Source: Chitinophaga agri
GTDB taxonomy: Bacteria; Bacteroidota; Bacteroidia; Chitinophagales; Chitinophagaceae
Assembly: GCF_010093065.1 (NCBI RefSeq)
Contig: NZ_CP048113.1
Span: forward strand, 7,768,001 to 7,832,000
Length of the DNA: 64,000 nt
Direction: 5' to 3'
The notes below the pieces were generated by a model that saw only the letters and a program-made list of their open reading frames with translations, was not told where the DNA came from and did no database searches. Shown here one piece after another: positions 46,185 through 56,626 of this stretch. The first letter of the stretch is position 1; every line of letters begins with the position of its first letter. Both the position numbers and the translations under genes were made by a program.

Positions 46185-46229
46185 CAGCCGGTACGGTTAT
46201 CTAACGTCGATAAATAAACGTACCGGCTG
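46185..46229 (-). terminator. Rho-independent terminator of the multidomain GH16 gene
   Basis: CAGCCGGTACG and CGTACCGGCTG form a perfect 11-bp stem around a 23-base loop, followed on the minus strand by TTTTCTAT. It starts 17 bp past the stop codon. Confidence 0.8.
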
Positions 46230-46245
46230 ATTAATCACCTGATTG

Positions 46246-49200
46246 TTACTGCTTAACAAACTTCAATAACAGTGTTTCCTGTTTTTTATTCACCAGCTGG
46301 ATAAAATAAATCCCTGCTGGTAAACGACTTACATCCACACTGTAGGTTGACGCCATCTTTCCTTCCTGAGACAGATGCTGTGTTGACCGGGTGCGCCCGT
46401 TCAGGTCAATCACCCTTGCCTGCCTGATCGCTTCCGTACTACGTACCTGCACCCTGTCGCTGACCACCGGATTAGGATATACCTGCGCACTCCATACGGG
46501 TAATACTGGTTGTGTAACGGCTGTTGAACTGCTGAGCAAAGTGTTCGTCCGTAAACTGCCATATGCTTCCAACTCAAAGATGGAATAACCGTACACCGTA
46601 GTCCTTGCCGTTCCATAAATACGCAGGTAGCGTCCATGGCCTGATAAACCCGTAAAGTCATTCACCAGTGTACTGTTGTTCGTCACAGTATATAATGGTG
46701 TCCAGTTTACCGAATCAGTAGATACCTGTATCAAATAATCTTTTGCGGCTGCTGTTTCCCACGTGATCTTTACCCGGTTCAGGTTGTAGTCTGCTCCGAG
46801 ATCAACCCTGATAGACTGCGGATCACTGAACGTACTTGACCAGCGTGTATTGATGTTTCCATCCACCGCATACTTTCCTTCAAATGCAATATTCTCGTAA
46901 GAGGTGGTAACAGTCGGTTTGTTCAGCGCCAGATTCGTCTGTACGACCGCCGTATCCGGTGTGACATAATAGATGTTGTCAATGTAGAAACTGGCCGCTG
47001 TTGCCGGCGCATCTCCTGACATTGTAAAGGCCTGCGTCATCGTCGTCAGATTGACACCTGTCAGCGAACTGACCGGTATCGTCACCTCATGCCATTGCCC
47101 ATCTCTGATGAGGCCTAGTTTCTGTTCACCCGCGGCAAAGTTGATCACCTGCTCACCGTTCTGTGAAATAATGCTGAAGCGGAACTGTCCCTGGTAAGCT
47201 GTCTTAAAGTGGAACTTCAGGAAGCCATTACTGAAATGACTCAGGTCACGCACGTCATGTGCGACTCCCAGTCCAAACCAGCTGCCGGCAGCAGCGGTGA
47301 CGCCTATCACCTGTGACCCCTCGTAAGGAGCCGCCCCACTGATGGTGGACAGGTTATTCCATATATACAGGTTCGCATCCAATCCGTAGGTGACTTTATC
47401 TGTGATCGATATATCTTCACTATAGATACCCCATTTATTAGACAGGATCTTATTGTCCTGTACCGAGATGGTCACCGGTGCCGATGTTGTACTCAGCTTA
47501 CCATTGTCAGTCGCTTTTGCCGTAATGGTATACGTTCCCTGCGGTACATTCTCCCAGGTAAATGTATAGGGTGCTTTCGTGAGCGTACCTAACAGTGTGC
47601 TGCCATTGAAGTATTCCACTTTGTAGATCATACCATTGTCAGTAACATTGGTGTTGATGATCACCTTCGCCGGCTTACGGTAGGGGGTGCTGGCAGTCGG
47701 AGAGGTGATGCTGATCTGTGGCGGGGTATTACCTGGCGCCGATACCAGTACGGTCACCGGTTTGGAGGTACTCGTTTTGTTCTGATTGTCGGTTGCTTTT
47801 GCGATCAGCTGATAGATACCTGGCGCCGGATTCTGCCAGGTGTAGTTGAAGGGTGAAGTCGTTGTAGTACCCAGGTAGTAGGCGCCATTATAAAAATCTA
47901 CTTTACTGATGCTGCCGTTCGGATCACTGGCATTCGTGTTAATAGCGATGGATGCCGGCGTTGTATATACCGCCTCATGCGCAATATTGGTGATCGCTAC
48001 TGTCGGTGCCGGATTCGCAGACACACCACCTGTATAATAGATGTTATCAAAATAGAAATCAGCCGCAGCTGCCGGTGCATCCCCGGAAAACATAAATAGT
48101 TGTGTGACCTGCATCAGGTCCAGTGCGCCGAACTCACTGACCGGTATGGTGACTTCATGCCATTGTCCATCCCGGACCAGTCCATGCTCATTGCTGCCAT
48201 TGAAGTTGATCCAGCCTTCTGCGCCATCAGCGGCAATTCCCACTTTAAATACAGCAGTAGATGTCGTTTTCATATGGAACTTCAGGCTACCGCCTGCGTA
48301 GTTGCTCATATTCTTTACATCATTTGCAACACCCAGTCCATACCAGGCACCTGCGTTAGCGTGAAAAGCCCATACATTGCTGCCTTCAAATGGTACCGGT
48401 GTTGGCGTAGTGATGTTGGTAATGTTATTCCAGAGGTAGAGATCCGCCCCCTGTCCGAAGGTCACCCTGTCACTCACTGTCGTATTATCGGTGAAAATGC
48501 CATAATTGCCTTCCGGGGCATTGTTAGTGGCCAGTATCAGCTCTTCTCCCTGTCGTGCGTCCTGATAGAGTCTGATATAATCTACTTCCATCCGTCCGGG
48601 TAGGGGTGCCGTAACTCCTGCTACGGAATGAATGCCCGGATAGTTACCGCCTACTGCAAGGTTCAGCAGTATATAAAATGGTTGGTGAAAGGCTTCAAAT
48701 CCATTCCCGCCGTTAATTGCAATTCTGTAATAGGGACTGTTGTCCAGGAAAATGGTCAGGTACTGGGTATCCCATTCCAGCTTGTATAAATGATAGTCGT
48801 CACTCAGGTCAACGCCTGTCGTAACGGTATCTTTTGCATAGGTGGCATGCCCCGTATAACCGCCCGGGTTTTCCGTCCACCAGTGTGTAGCTGCACTGAC
48901 GGTGTTGTTCGGTCTTCCGGCAGCGATTGCGCCTGCAAATCCCATTTCCAGGATGTCTACCTCGCCATTATGCGGCCAGGTGCCTCCTGTTGCTCCTAGC
49001 ATCCAGAATGCCGGCCAGAGGCCATTGCCGACCTTAGGGACTTTAATACGGGCTTCCAGTGCCCCATACCGGAAGGTAACCCTGCCGGCAGTCTTGATAC
49101 GGCCGGAAGTAAATGGCTTACCGCCCATGTCCTCCCGTCTGGCTTCAATCACCAGATGCCCGTTCTCAATACGGACATTTTCCGTGCGGTTTGTGTAGTA

Positions 49201-49419
49201 TTCCATTTCCGCATTGCCCCAGCCACAGTTCCCCTTGGCACATCCATCGCCTGTCTCATAGGTCCAGGTCAGCGGATTTAAGGTGGCTGTGCTGAAGTTT
49301 TCCTCCCAGACAAGCTGTCGCTGGGCAGATGTAATAGATGGTAAGAGTGACAAACAGACCATGGTCATCAGCCAAAGCCGCTGTTGCACCCGGATCGTTG
49401 GGTAAACCGGTTTTTTCAT
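46246..49419 (-). CDS. Multidomain GH16 beta-glucanase, T9SS-exported
   Basis: A 1057-residue secreted enzyme. The GH16 domain (about 35-290) has the catalytic E-x-D-x-x-E as Glu153, Asp155 and Glu158 in NGEVDILEMG, with GLWPAFWMLG before it, as in laminarinases. Then come a carbohydrate-binding beta-sandwich (about 300-470), two Ig-like domains (YTITAKATDN-type ends), a second copy of the beta-sandwich (about 650-820), an F5/8 type C domain (about 830-960) and a T9SS tail (VYPNPVVSDRV). It should cleave beta-1,3 or mixed-linkage glucan outside the cell. The regulator gene lies upstream. Confidence 0.92.
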   Translation of the reverse strand: MKKPVYPTIRVQQRLWLMTMVCLSLLPSITSAQRQLVWEENFSTATLNPLTWTYETGDGCAKGNCGWGNAEMEYYTNRTENVRIENGHLVIEARREDMGGKPFTSGRIKTAGRVTFRYGALEARIKVPKVGNGLWPAFWMLGATGGTWPHNGEVDILEMGFAGAIAAGRPNNTVSAATHWWTENPGGYTGHATYAKDTVTTGVDLSDDYHLYKLEWDTQYLTIFLDNSPYYRIAINGGNGFEAFHQPFYILLNLAVGGNYPGIHSVAGVTAPLPGRMEVDYIRLYQDARQGEELILATNNAPEGNYGIFTDNTTVSDRVTFGQGADLYLWNNITNITTPTPVPFEGSNVWAFHANAGAWYGLGVANDVKNMSNYAGGSLKFHMKTTSTAVFKVGIAADGAEGWINFNGSNEHGLVRDGQWHEVTIPVSEFGALDLMQVTQLFMFSGDAPAAAADFYFDNIYYTGGVSANPAPTVAITNIAHEAVYTTPASIAINTNASDPNGSISKVDFYNGAYYLGTTTTSPFNYTWQNPAPGIYQLIAKATDNQNKTSTSKPVTVLVSAPGNTPPQISITSPTASTPYRKPAKVIINTNVTDNGMIYKVEYFNGSTLLGTLTKAPYTFTWENVPQGTYTITAKATDNGKLSTTSAPVTISVQDNKILSNKWGIYSEDISITDKVTYGLDANLYIWNNLSTISGAAPYEGSQVIGVTAAAGSWFGLGVAHDVRDLSHFSNGFLKFHFKTAYQGQFRFSIISQNGEQVINFAAGEQKLGLIRDGQWHEVTIPVSSLTGVNLTTMTQAFTMSGDAPATAASFYIDNIYYVTPDTAVVQTNLALNKPTVTTSYENIAFEGKYAVDGNINTRWSSTFSDPQSIRVDLGADYNLNRVKITWETAAAKDYLIQVSTDSVNWTPLYTVTNNSTLVNDFTGLSGHGRYLRIYGTARTTVYGYSIFELEAYGSLRTNTLLSSSTAVTQPVLPVWSAQVYPNPVVSDRVQVRSTEAIRQARVIDLNGRTRSTQHLSQEGKMASTYSVDVSRLPAGIYFIQLVNKKQETLLLKFVKQ

Positions 49420-49570
49420 TTGGTTAATTTTAAGGTAACGTGAACGTGGTTTTAAAAACGATTTTTCAGGATCGGTATTAAGACTTACAAATATCCTTAT
49501 AACCGCTGCATTAGTGTCTCTCTGTATCAGATGTCAGTAGTTTTCAGCAGCGGGGTGCATTGCTGGAAGT

Positions 49571-52465
49571 TCAGGACTGTATTGGTTTTTCAGATTTTTC
49601 AGCCACCGCGAGCAGAAAGTCGTACAAGGTCACTTCCGCAGGTATCTCCAGCTTCTTCCGCAACCTGTATCTGCTGGTTTCCACACCTCTTACCGAGATG
49701 CCCAGTGACTGCGCGATCTCTTTGGTGGTCAGGTTGATCCGTAGATAGGCGCATAGTTTCAGGTCCGTCGTACTCAGTTCCGGATACCGGCGCTTGAGTG
49801 TGAACAGGAAGTTGTTATGCACTTCATCAAAGTGTCTGGAGAACTGCTCCCAGTCTTCTTCATTGTTCTCCGCTTCCTCAAATAATCGCAGTACTTTCTT
49901 GAACAGCCCCTGCTGTGGCTCGATCTTTTTCATGGCCGATAACAGCTCCTCCTTGATGTTGGACAATACCTTTCCCCGGTGCAGCAGGTACATCGTGGCG
50001 GTGGCCAGTTCCCTGTTCTTAAACTGGACTTCCGACGTAAGTTTTTCATTCTGCAGACTGATCAGCTCCTTCTCCCGCTGCTCTTTCTCAATATGATGCC
50101 GTAGTATCAGTTGCTCCTGTTTCTGCTGATAGCGCTTCCGCTGCCGGATGAATTTTTTCTTCTGACAGATATATCCGCCGCACAGTAATGCCAGTCCTGC
50201 AAATAGGTATATGCCCCTGGCCAGCGTGGTCTGATACCAGGCCGGTAAGATGCGGAAAGCGTAGACTGCCGGTCGTGATACATTACCGAGGTTATCCCTG
50301 GCGCGGACTGAAAACGTATAATAACCGTAAGCAAGGTTGGTATAGTCTTTTTCTGTCTTCGGCGACCAGTCACTCCATCCCTGGTCGAATCCGGCCAGCC
50401 GGTAGCTGTATTCGATCGTATTACCCTGACTGTATATCGGAGCGGCATATTCAAAGTGAAAACCGGAATAGGCATGGGGCATTGCTTTACATGAATGATT
50501 TCCCGGGGAATGATACCCGCCGAAGAGCAGACTGTCTTTTTTACCGTGGGCGGTCACCTGACCGATCAGCACCACCGGCAGGTCCCGTGCATGACGATAG
50601 TGCCGGTAATTAATGTGATACATTCCCTTCTCCGCACCCACGAAAATATTCTCGTCATTGTAAGGGTAGAGGAATTCAAATCCGCTGACCACCTGGCCTT
50701 TTAACTCAGGAAAGTACACGATGCTGTAAGGATGTTCCGCCACTGGTTTATGGAAGTCTATGACACCCGGCATTTTATCTGATACAAACCAGATATTGCC
50801 ACCTGCGTCTTCGGCGAGATGCTGCAGCGGAATGTCTTTCAGCACGGGGTATAACCAGGGAGAGGGCGTAAACTTCTTCCGCCCGGCATCATATTCATAT
50901 ACCCCCGCCTGTGTGGCCACTAGTGTCTTATTCCGGATACGGAATACAAAATTATTGTAGTCTGACGGGAGTCCGTCTTTACTGGTGAACAACGTGAACT
51001 GTAACAGACTATCTTCCTGTATGTGCATGCGGAAAACCCCTCTGTATGGATGTGACGCCCAGACAATGCCATCATCCTCCACGGTAATAAAACGCAGCGA
51101 TTCAAACAATCCCCTGACCCGCTCGGCGCCGGCCAGTGTTTTACCGTCACTGTGTATCCGTTGCAGACCGGTATAACCTCCTGCGAGAATATGATCGGAC
51201 AACGGCCTGAATAACCAGCAACCAGTCATCTTTGATACCAGCCTCGCCTCTCCCTCACTGATCTCAAACGCCCCTTCATGATGCCCCATCAGTAAATGAT
51301 CGCCTATCTGGCTCAGGTTCCACACCTGCCCCTGTGTATGTTCGATCCTTCGGAAATGACCTTCCAGGAAACTCAGGTCTTTTTGTGTGCCGATAAGTGT
51401 ACTGAATACACCATCCGATGTGCCGATGTACAATTCATTCTTGAAGATCGTGGCCGTGTAAGACGTAAGGTACCGTTTGCCATCGGGCAATATTTGTTTA
51501 ACCGCTGTATTATACCGCACCAGGTCAATACCATTATCCAGCGTCAGCCAGATATTCCTGGCCGGATCAGTAAAGATCTTCAGGACACTGTTATGTTGTA
51601 GTCCCTCATCAACCGTAAATCGCTGGATGATATGCCCGGTCTCCCGGTTGATAATATAACAGCCGCCATAGGAGGTGCCTATCAACAGTTGTTTATCCCC
51701 CCATGTCTTTGCACAATAGATCTGTTTATCCCTGAATATATCGTCGGCCGATGTCCGGAAGGGAGATAACTGTCCGCCACATAATTTAAAAATACCCTGT
51801 TTTAATGTACAGATCAGCAGTGTGTCCCCACCACCATCCATTACCTCCCTGACCAGTAGCTTTTTGTCCGCTATCTCTGTGCAAACAGATTCCCATTTTC
51901 CGTTCCGGTATTGTAACAACCCCTGGGCTGCATCCTGTGCAAATACGCCCTGCCGGGTATGACTTAACAGTCGCCATTCTGACACTGCCTGATACACATG
52001 GAGTGTATTCCGGTCATAGTGGAATATCTTATTGGTACCCCGGAAAAAGACACCATTGTCATGTATGACAATGTCCCAGATATCAGCAAACTGATCTTTC
52101 CGGTTCCGGACCTCTGGCTTCAGTGATGTATACCGCAATATTCCATCCGCATCGGCGAGGTAATAGCCGAAGTCATCCTGGGCGCCTATGTAAATGCGTC
52201 CATCAGTATCCGTTTTTACGGCCCGTAAGCGGGTATGATTAGGCACGGGGAGTATTTGCCAGGAGTGACCATTGAACGTCATCAATCCTTCATTGTTTGC
52301 GAAATAAAGGATGCCGTTCCTGTCCATGTCCAGGTCCCAGGTTTGTCCGCCACCTGGATATTGCTGGCGTGTATAATTAATAACCGGCGGCAGCCCGATA
52401 ATTTGTTGTGCGATAGTAACGGATGTGCACAGGATAGACAGCACAAGCAGGGTGAGCTTGTTCAT
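49571..52465 (-). CDS. Membrane-spanning propeller sensor with C-terminal LuxR-type DNA-binding domain
   Basis: A 964-residue one-protein signalling system. A signal peptide is followed by periplasmic two-component-regulator propeller repeats (about 25-620; DRNGILYFANNEGLMTFNG, ARNIWLTLDNGI) and a Y_Y_Y domain (IEYSYRLAGFDQGWSDW). There is one transmembrane helix (about 750-767), a coiled coil (770-840) and a LuxR-type helix-turn-helix near 895-940 (LTTKEIAQSLGISVRGVETSRYRLRKKL). There is no histidine kinase or receiver domain, unlike hybrid two-component sensors. It lies between two GH16 genes and likely senses glucan fragments and controls them. Confidence 0.9.
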   Translation of the reverse strand: MNKLTLLVLSILCTSVTIAQQIIGLPPVINYTRQQYPGGGQTWDLDMDRNGILYFANNEGLMTFNGHSWQILPVPNHTRLRAVKTDTDGRIYIGAQDDFGYYLADADGILRYTSLKPEVRNRKDQFADIWDIVIHDNGVFFRGTNKIFHYDRNTLHVYQAVSEWRLLSHTRQGVFAQDAAQGLLQYRNGKWESVCTEIADKKLLVREVMDGGGDTLLICTLKQGIFKLCGGQLSPFRTSADDIFRDKQIYCAKTWGDKQLLIGTSYGGCYIINRETGHIIQRFTVDEGLQHNSVLKIFTDPARNIWLTLDNGIDLVRYNTAVKQILPDGKRYLTSYTATIFKNELYIGTSDGVFSTLIGTQKDLSFLEGHFRRIEHTQGQVWNLSQIGDHLLMGHHEGAFEISEGEARLVSKMTGCWLFRPLSDHILAGGYTGLQRIHSDGKTLAGAERVRGLFESLRFITVEDDGIVWASHPYRGVFRMHIQEDSLLQFTLFTSKDGLPSDYNNFVFRIRNKTLVATQAGVYEYDAGRKKFTPSPWLYPVLKDIPLQHLAEDAGGNIWFVSDKMPGVIDFHKPVAEHPYSIVYFPELKGQVVSGFEFLYPYNDENIFVGAEKGMYHINYRHYRHARDLPVVLIGQVTAHGKKDSLLFGGYHSPGNHSCKAMPHAYSGFHFEYAAPIYSQGNTIEYSYRLAGFDQGWSDWSPKTEKDYTNLAYGYYTFSVRARDNLGNVSRPAVYAFRILPAWYQTTLARGIYLFAGLALLCGGYICQKKKFIRQRKRYQQKQEQLILRHHIEKEQREKELISLQNEKLTSEVQFKNRELATATMYLLHRGKVLSNIKEELLSAMKKIEPQQGLFKKVLRLFEEAENNEEDWEQFSRHFDEVHNNFLFTLKRRYPELSTTDLKLCAYLRINLTTKEIAQSLGISVRGVETSRYRLRKKLEIPAEVTLYDFLLAVAEKSEKPIQS

Positions 52466-52531
52466 TTTCCATAACGTTTTTCTAAAAATAAGGATAATAT
52501 GCCTGGAAGTAGCGGTGACGTAAAGAATGTT

Positions 52532-52546
52532 TATTGATAATCAATA
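52532..52546. promoter_or_regulatory. Palindrome TATTGAT-A-ATCAATA between divergent genes
   Basis: A perfect 7-bp inverted repeat in the 182-bp gap between the propeller regulator (minus) and the GH16 lipoprotein (plus). It is a candidate binding site for the regulator's LuxR domain, acting on both promoters. A near -7 element CATCTTTG lies at 52611-52618. Confidence 0.45.
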
Positions 52547-52647
52547 TGGTATCTTGTAGTTGTAGTAGAATAGACGTACCCCTGAAAATGACCCGGATAG
52601 AAATTAAGCACATCTTTGCGCTTATTCATTAATCCTATCTCTACGTT

Positions 52648-53871
52648 ATGTCAAAGAAAACCTTTTCCACGTTCGTGAGTATGCTGCTACTCACCGCTGC
52701 TGTAACTTCCTGCACAAAAGAAAACAAGGCTGATCAGTCGCCGAAACTCTCTGTTGAAGATAAAACCGTTGGCGCGGTAGCGGCGGCGAAGTCTTATCAG
52801 CTGATCTGGTCAGATGAATTTGATGGCACGAGCCTGAACACCAGCAAATGGCAATATGAGAATGGCAACCTGGGTGTTAACAATGAAAAACAGTTTTACC
52901 AGACCCAGAACGTATCCGTAAGTAATGGCAACCTGGTCATCACGGCACGTAAAGAAACTGTCGGCGGACAGCCATATACCTCCGGCCGTATCAACACCAA
53001 TGGCGGCAAGTTCTCGACCACCTATGGCAGGATAGAATCCCGTATCAAGCTGCCCGCTATACAGGGCTTATGGCCTGCTTTCTGGATGCTGGGTTCCAGT
53101 ATCAGCACCGGCACAGGATGGCCTGCCTGTGGTGAAATTGATATTATGGAACATGTGAACACCGGAAACACGATTCTCGGTACAATTCACTGGTTCAACA
53201 CCGTGTATTCCTATTATGGCGGGAATACTACCACCACGCCGACCGACTACCACATATATGCGGTAGAATGGGATGCGTCAGCCATCCGCTGGTATGTGGA
53301 CGGTGTACAGTTCCACGAGGCAAATATCCTCAACAACATCAATGGCACCGAAGAATTTCACAAACCGTTCTTTATTCTCCTGAATTTAGCTGTAGGGGGT
53401 AACCTGCCGGGTAATACCATTAATGACAATGCCCTGCCGGCATCCATGCTGGTGGATTATGTAAGGGTATATCGCATTAGTGAGACGACGGGCACTGCGC
53501 CGATTGGCGCTGTTATCACGATCAAAGGCAGTAATGGCCTGTTTGTAAGTGGTGAGAACGGTGCACAGGCAATGACCTGTAACCGCACGACGGCACAGGG
53601 ATGGGAACAGTTTACTGTAGTAGATGCAGGCGGCGGAAAAGTAGCCCTGCGTAGCCAGAGCAAATATGTATCCTCCGAAAATGGCGCACAGGCCATGACC
53701 TGTAGCCGTACCACTATCCAGGACTGGGAAAAATTTGACTGGATAGATAATGGTGACGGCACCTTCTCCCTCCGTGGCAGTAACGGAGCTTACGTTTCCA
53801 GTGAAAACGGAACACAGGCGATGACCTGTAACCGTACCTCCATACAGGGCTGGGAAAAGTTCACCCGCTAG
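52648..53871 (+). CDS. GH16 glucanase lipoprotein with C-terminal beta-trefoil
   Basis: A 407-residue lipoprotein (lipobox VTSC, Cys22). The GH16 domain (about 50-275) has GLWPAFWMLG and the catalytic Glu163, Asp165 and Glu168 in GEIDIMEH, pointing to beta-1,3-glucan cleavage at the cell surface. Residues about 290-407 are three repeats of a fascin-like or ricin-like trefoil unit, each with ENGxQAMTCxRTxxQxWEKF. This is likely a carbohydrate-binding module. The repeats are so alike that recent internal duplication is plausible. Confidence 0.93.
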   Translation: MSKKTFSTFVSMLLLTAAVTSCTKENKADQSPKLSVEDKTVGAVAAAKSYQLIWSDEFDGTSLNTSKWQYENGNLGVNNEKQFYQTQNVSVSNGNLVITARKETVGGQPYTSGRINTNGGKFSTTYGRIESRIKLPAIQGLWPAFWMLGSSISTGTGWPACGEIDIMEHVNTGNTILGTIHWFNTVYSYYGGNTTTTPTDYHIYAVEWDASAIRWYVDGVQFHEANILNNINGTEEFHKPFFILLNLAVGGNLPGNTINDNALPASMLVDYVRVYRISETTGTAPIGAVITIKGSNGLFVSGENGAQAMTCNRTTAQGWEQFTVVDAGGGKVALRSQSKYVSSENGAQAMTCSRTTIQDWEKFDWIDNGDGTFSLRGSNGAYVSSENGTQAMTCNRTSIQGWEKFTR

Positions 53872-54085
53872 ATGAGGCGGCTCTCTCCATTACCTTGATC
53901 ATGACCTGAAGCTCCCATTATGCCCTGATTATAGCTGTATTATGCCCTTAACGCTCTCTTCGTGAAGGGAGAAATAAAGGTGTCATACAGGTGTAGTAAG
54001 GGTGTAATGTGAGCAACAGGCACTCAAACGTTACCACATGACGTTTTGCGACTGACAGTGATCGCGGTTGTCAGTGCATAAAAAA

Positions 54086-54105
54086 GTGCCGGCTGGCACC
54101 GGCAC
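54086..54105 (-). terminator. Rho-independent terminator of the GAF-domain gene
   Basis: GTGCCGG and CCGGCAC form a perfect 7-bp GC-rich stem with a 6-base loop. On the minus strand it is followed by TTTTTTATG, about 30 bp past the stop codon. The rest of the gap from 53872 holds nothing recognised. Confidence 0.85.
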
Positions 54106-54133
54106 CTGTGACGTAAGGTTAATTGCTGTGTAC

Positions 54134-56407
54134 TTAATGCAGGATCTTAATCCGGAGGGCTTTTAACCCCGATACCCCCTGCAGGTCTTCTACATCAAAT
54201 TTCTCAATCTCATGGTCCAGGATGGATTGCGCCTGTAACTGCTCAACATACCCCAGGTACTCTGTTTCCTCGATACTATTGGAATAGACGATCGTGATCT
54301 TACCCAGCTGCGTGATGCGTTCAGACGTGTCTTTAATGAATGCCTTGTCAATACGTTTCTTGACGATCTCAAAACGCGCGTTATAACTACCATCCACATC
54401 GAACCTTTTCTCGTCCATCCGGAAACGAATAGAGATCGGAGAGTTGTATACCAGTATCAGGGTGGTCACTTCCAGTGGATAGGGTAGTTGTGGCTTCAGC
54501 GCATGGTGCGCGATCTCCATTTTACACAGCGTCCGTAACTGCCACAGACGCAGCTCATATAAATGCTGCATCTCAAACGTCTTTTTAGGCGCTATCGAAT
54601 GTCCAATGTACAGGTTATGCTCTACCCCATCTGTTTTGAATCGTTCAAAATAGTGAGGATAGACCCGCTGCGCGGCTGCCTGTGCCTTATCTATAATGGC
54701 GGTCACCTTCTCATTGATGGCGGCTATGGTAGACTCGTATTTTCTTCGTTGCAGATGGAATTTTCCATATGTCTTGTCATTGCCAGCAAAATAGTCCTGC
54801 ACAGCGGTATCGGCACCAAATGAATGCAGCACCGGATGTACATCATTGACAAGATAGGCATTGATCTGCTGCTCTGTCCCGGCCCGTAACGGGAAGGAAA
54901 GGTCAAACAGGAACTGACGTAACTGCTCCTGTATTCCTTCAAAAGGGCCGAATTTTTTTAATAACTGTGACAGGGTCTTTACCTGTAATAGCAGGTCTTC
55001 CTGGACACTGCTGTTGCGTACTTCAGAAGAACCCTTGATATCGATCTGTCCATACAGCGGATATACATCGCGGAAGACTATTTCATGCGGGTTGTATTCC
55101 TTTCCCGCATGATGATGTACGATCAGGCGTTCTGCCTCTTTACGGAATTTCCAGTATACGCTTTCATGTATGGAGGTGTAATTATTCTGGATCACCGCCT
55201 GCACTTCATTCTGCATTTCTGCCAGCATCCTTTCTACCGTATCTGTCAGGAACGGCATGACCACTTCCAGCTTGTTGGCGTTGATGCTGTTCAGTTCCTT
55301 TGCGCGTATGGACACCATTTCCAGTACCCCGAGCAAATGTCCGTTCTTTACGACCGGCGCGAGGATGAAACTTCTGATCCCTTTTTTATAAAAGTACCCG
55401 GCCAGTTTGTTCTCCGGATCAGCCGCCAGGAATTCATCCAGGTCAGATACGGCGAAATATTGTTTGTTCTTCACCACACAGGCATAGGAAGTGCTGCATA
55501 ACAGTTTGTTTGCGGCATTCTGTTTATGTCCCTGCACGATAAAGCTATTCATCTGTTGCAGTCCGAAGGGATCAGTGGTGAAATGATCGTCATCCGGGTT
55601 ATAAAGTGTAAAACCGACTTTAATATCCGGAATGCGGTAAATAGAGCGGAAGATCGACTGTATCTTGTCTTCAAATCCATCCGTGTTCAATCCCAGCAGC
55701 TTCTCCTTAAAGATGGATACGGCATTTTCCACGGTGGCATCGTATAATGTCATAATGGCGAAGCCTTTCAGTATCCAGCTGTCCGGCGGGAATTTCGTCT
55801 TCCATAGTGCCAGGTCATCGTAGTTATTCAGCAGCAGGTCAATATCATCCTGCGTGAGCGGCACGGCCTTTTCTGTCGGGAAGATGTCCAGAAAGTCCGC
55901 ATTGTATAAGATCCTGTAGTGTTTGATCACGCCATCCGCCGTAGGGATGTCATAGAACAATGGTCTGCTGAAATCCAGCGAGGTGCCATAGAACTCATTA
56001 AGGATAATACAGCAGCTGAGCACATAGAACTGATGTTCATCAAAATCCCGGATGCTGAAGGAAAAACCAGGTCCAGCGGCCTTCAGGATGTTTTTGAAAC
56101 GTTCTGTATGATTAAAGATGAGATCTACATAAGGCAGATTAACGGCTTTGATCTCGTTCATTGTCAGCGCAGAGGGGAAAAAGTCCGTCAGTAGACGGCG
56201 GATCAGTCCCTCGTTCTTCTCAATATGATCGGTAGAGTGAATACCATCTACCAGCTCAGGGCACTGAGCTACTTCTTCCAGCAAGGCGCGGGCACGGTTA
56301 GATGCCTCACTTGCGGGGCCTGCTGCCTGTTTTTCCAGTTGAGCAACTAACTGGTAAAAACTGAGTTGAATCTTAAACGGGCTGTCCGGAAACGAATGCA
56401 GGTTCAT
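54134..56407 (-). CDS. GAF-domain protein of unknown signalling role
   Basis: A 757-residue cytosolic protein without signal peptide or membrane helices. A GAF domain lies at roughly residues 260-410 (VKNKQYFAVSDLDEFLAADP; GIRSFILAPVVKNGHLLGVLEMVS). The N-terminal 240 and C-terminal 340 residues are helical and conserved-looking but match no enzyme or DNA-binding domain that I recognise. Such long GAF proteins are common in Chitinophaga-like genomes. It has its own terminator and no operon partner. A role in sensing small ligands is inferred from the GAF domain only. Confidence 0.8.
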   Translation of the reverse strand: MNLHSFPDSPFKIQLSFYQLVAQLEKQAAGPASEASNRARALLEEVAQCPELVDGIHSTDHIEKNEGLIRRLLTDFFPSALTMNEIKAVNLPYVDLIFNHTERFKNILKAAGPGFSFSIRDFDEHQFYVLSCCIILNEFYGTSLDFSRPLFYDIPTADGVIKHYRILYNADFLDIFPTEKAVPLTQDDIDLLLNNYDDLALWKTKFPPDSWILKGFAIMTLYDATVENAVSIFKEKLLGLNTDGFEDKIQSIFRSIYRIPDIKVGFTLYNPDDDHFTTDPFGLQQMNSFIVQGHKQNAANKLLCSTSYACVVKNKQYFAVSDLDEFLAADPENKLAGYFYKKGIRSFILAPVVKNGHLLGVLEMVSIRAKELNSINANKLEVVMPFLTDTVERMLAEMQNEVQAVIQNNYTSIHESVYWKFRKEAERLIVHHHAGKEYNPHEIVFRDVYPLYGQIDIKGSSEVRNSSVQEDLLLQVKTLSQLLKKFGPFEGIQEQLRQFLFDLSFPLRAGTEQQINAYLVNDVHPVLHSFGADTAVQDYFAGNDKTYGKFHLQRRKYESTIAAINEKVTAIIDKAQAAAQRVYPHYFERFKTDGVEHNLYIGHSIAPKKTFEMQHLYELRLWQLRTLCKMEIAHHALKPQLPYPLEVTTLILVYNSPISIRFRMDEKRFDVDGSYNARFEIVKKRIDKAFIKDTSERITQLGKITIVYSNSIEETEYLGYVEQLQAQSILDHEIEKFDVEDLQGVSGLKALRIKILH

Positions 56408-56626
56408 GTTCTTGTTATCTTACCAGCATAAAAGTAATCATATTTTACCTGGTTTCCGGTATATCAGCACATGACAGGTACCTGTTGCTGTCCGAAGCAC
56501 CGGTAAGCCCGATCGATCTGCACGTGAAAGCAAGGGGTGGAGTATGCCCTGCTGAAATATAGTTTTTATTACCACGAACAGCTACTAAAAATAGTACGGT
56601 CTGTCCGGTAGTGCCGGACATGTTAT

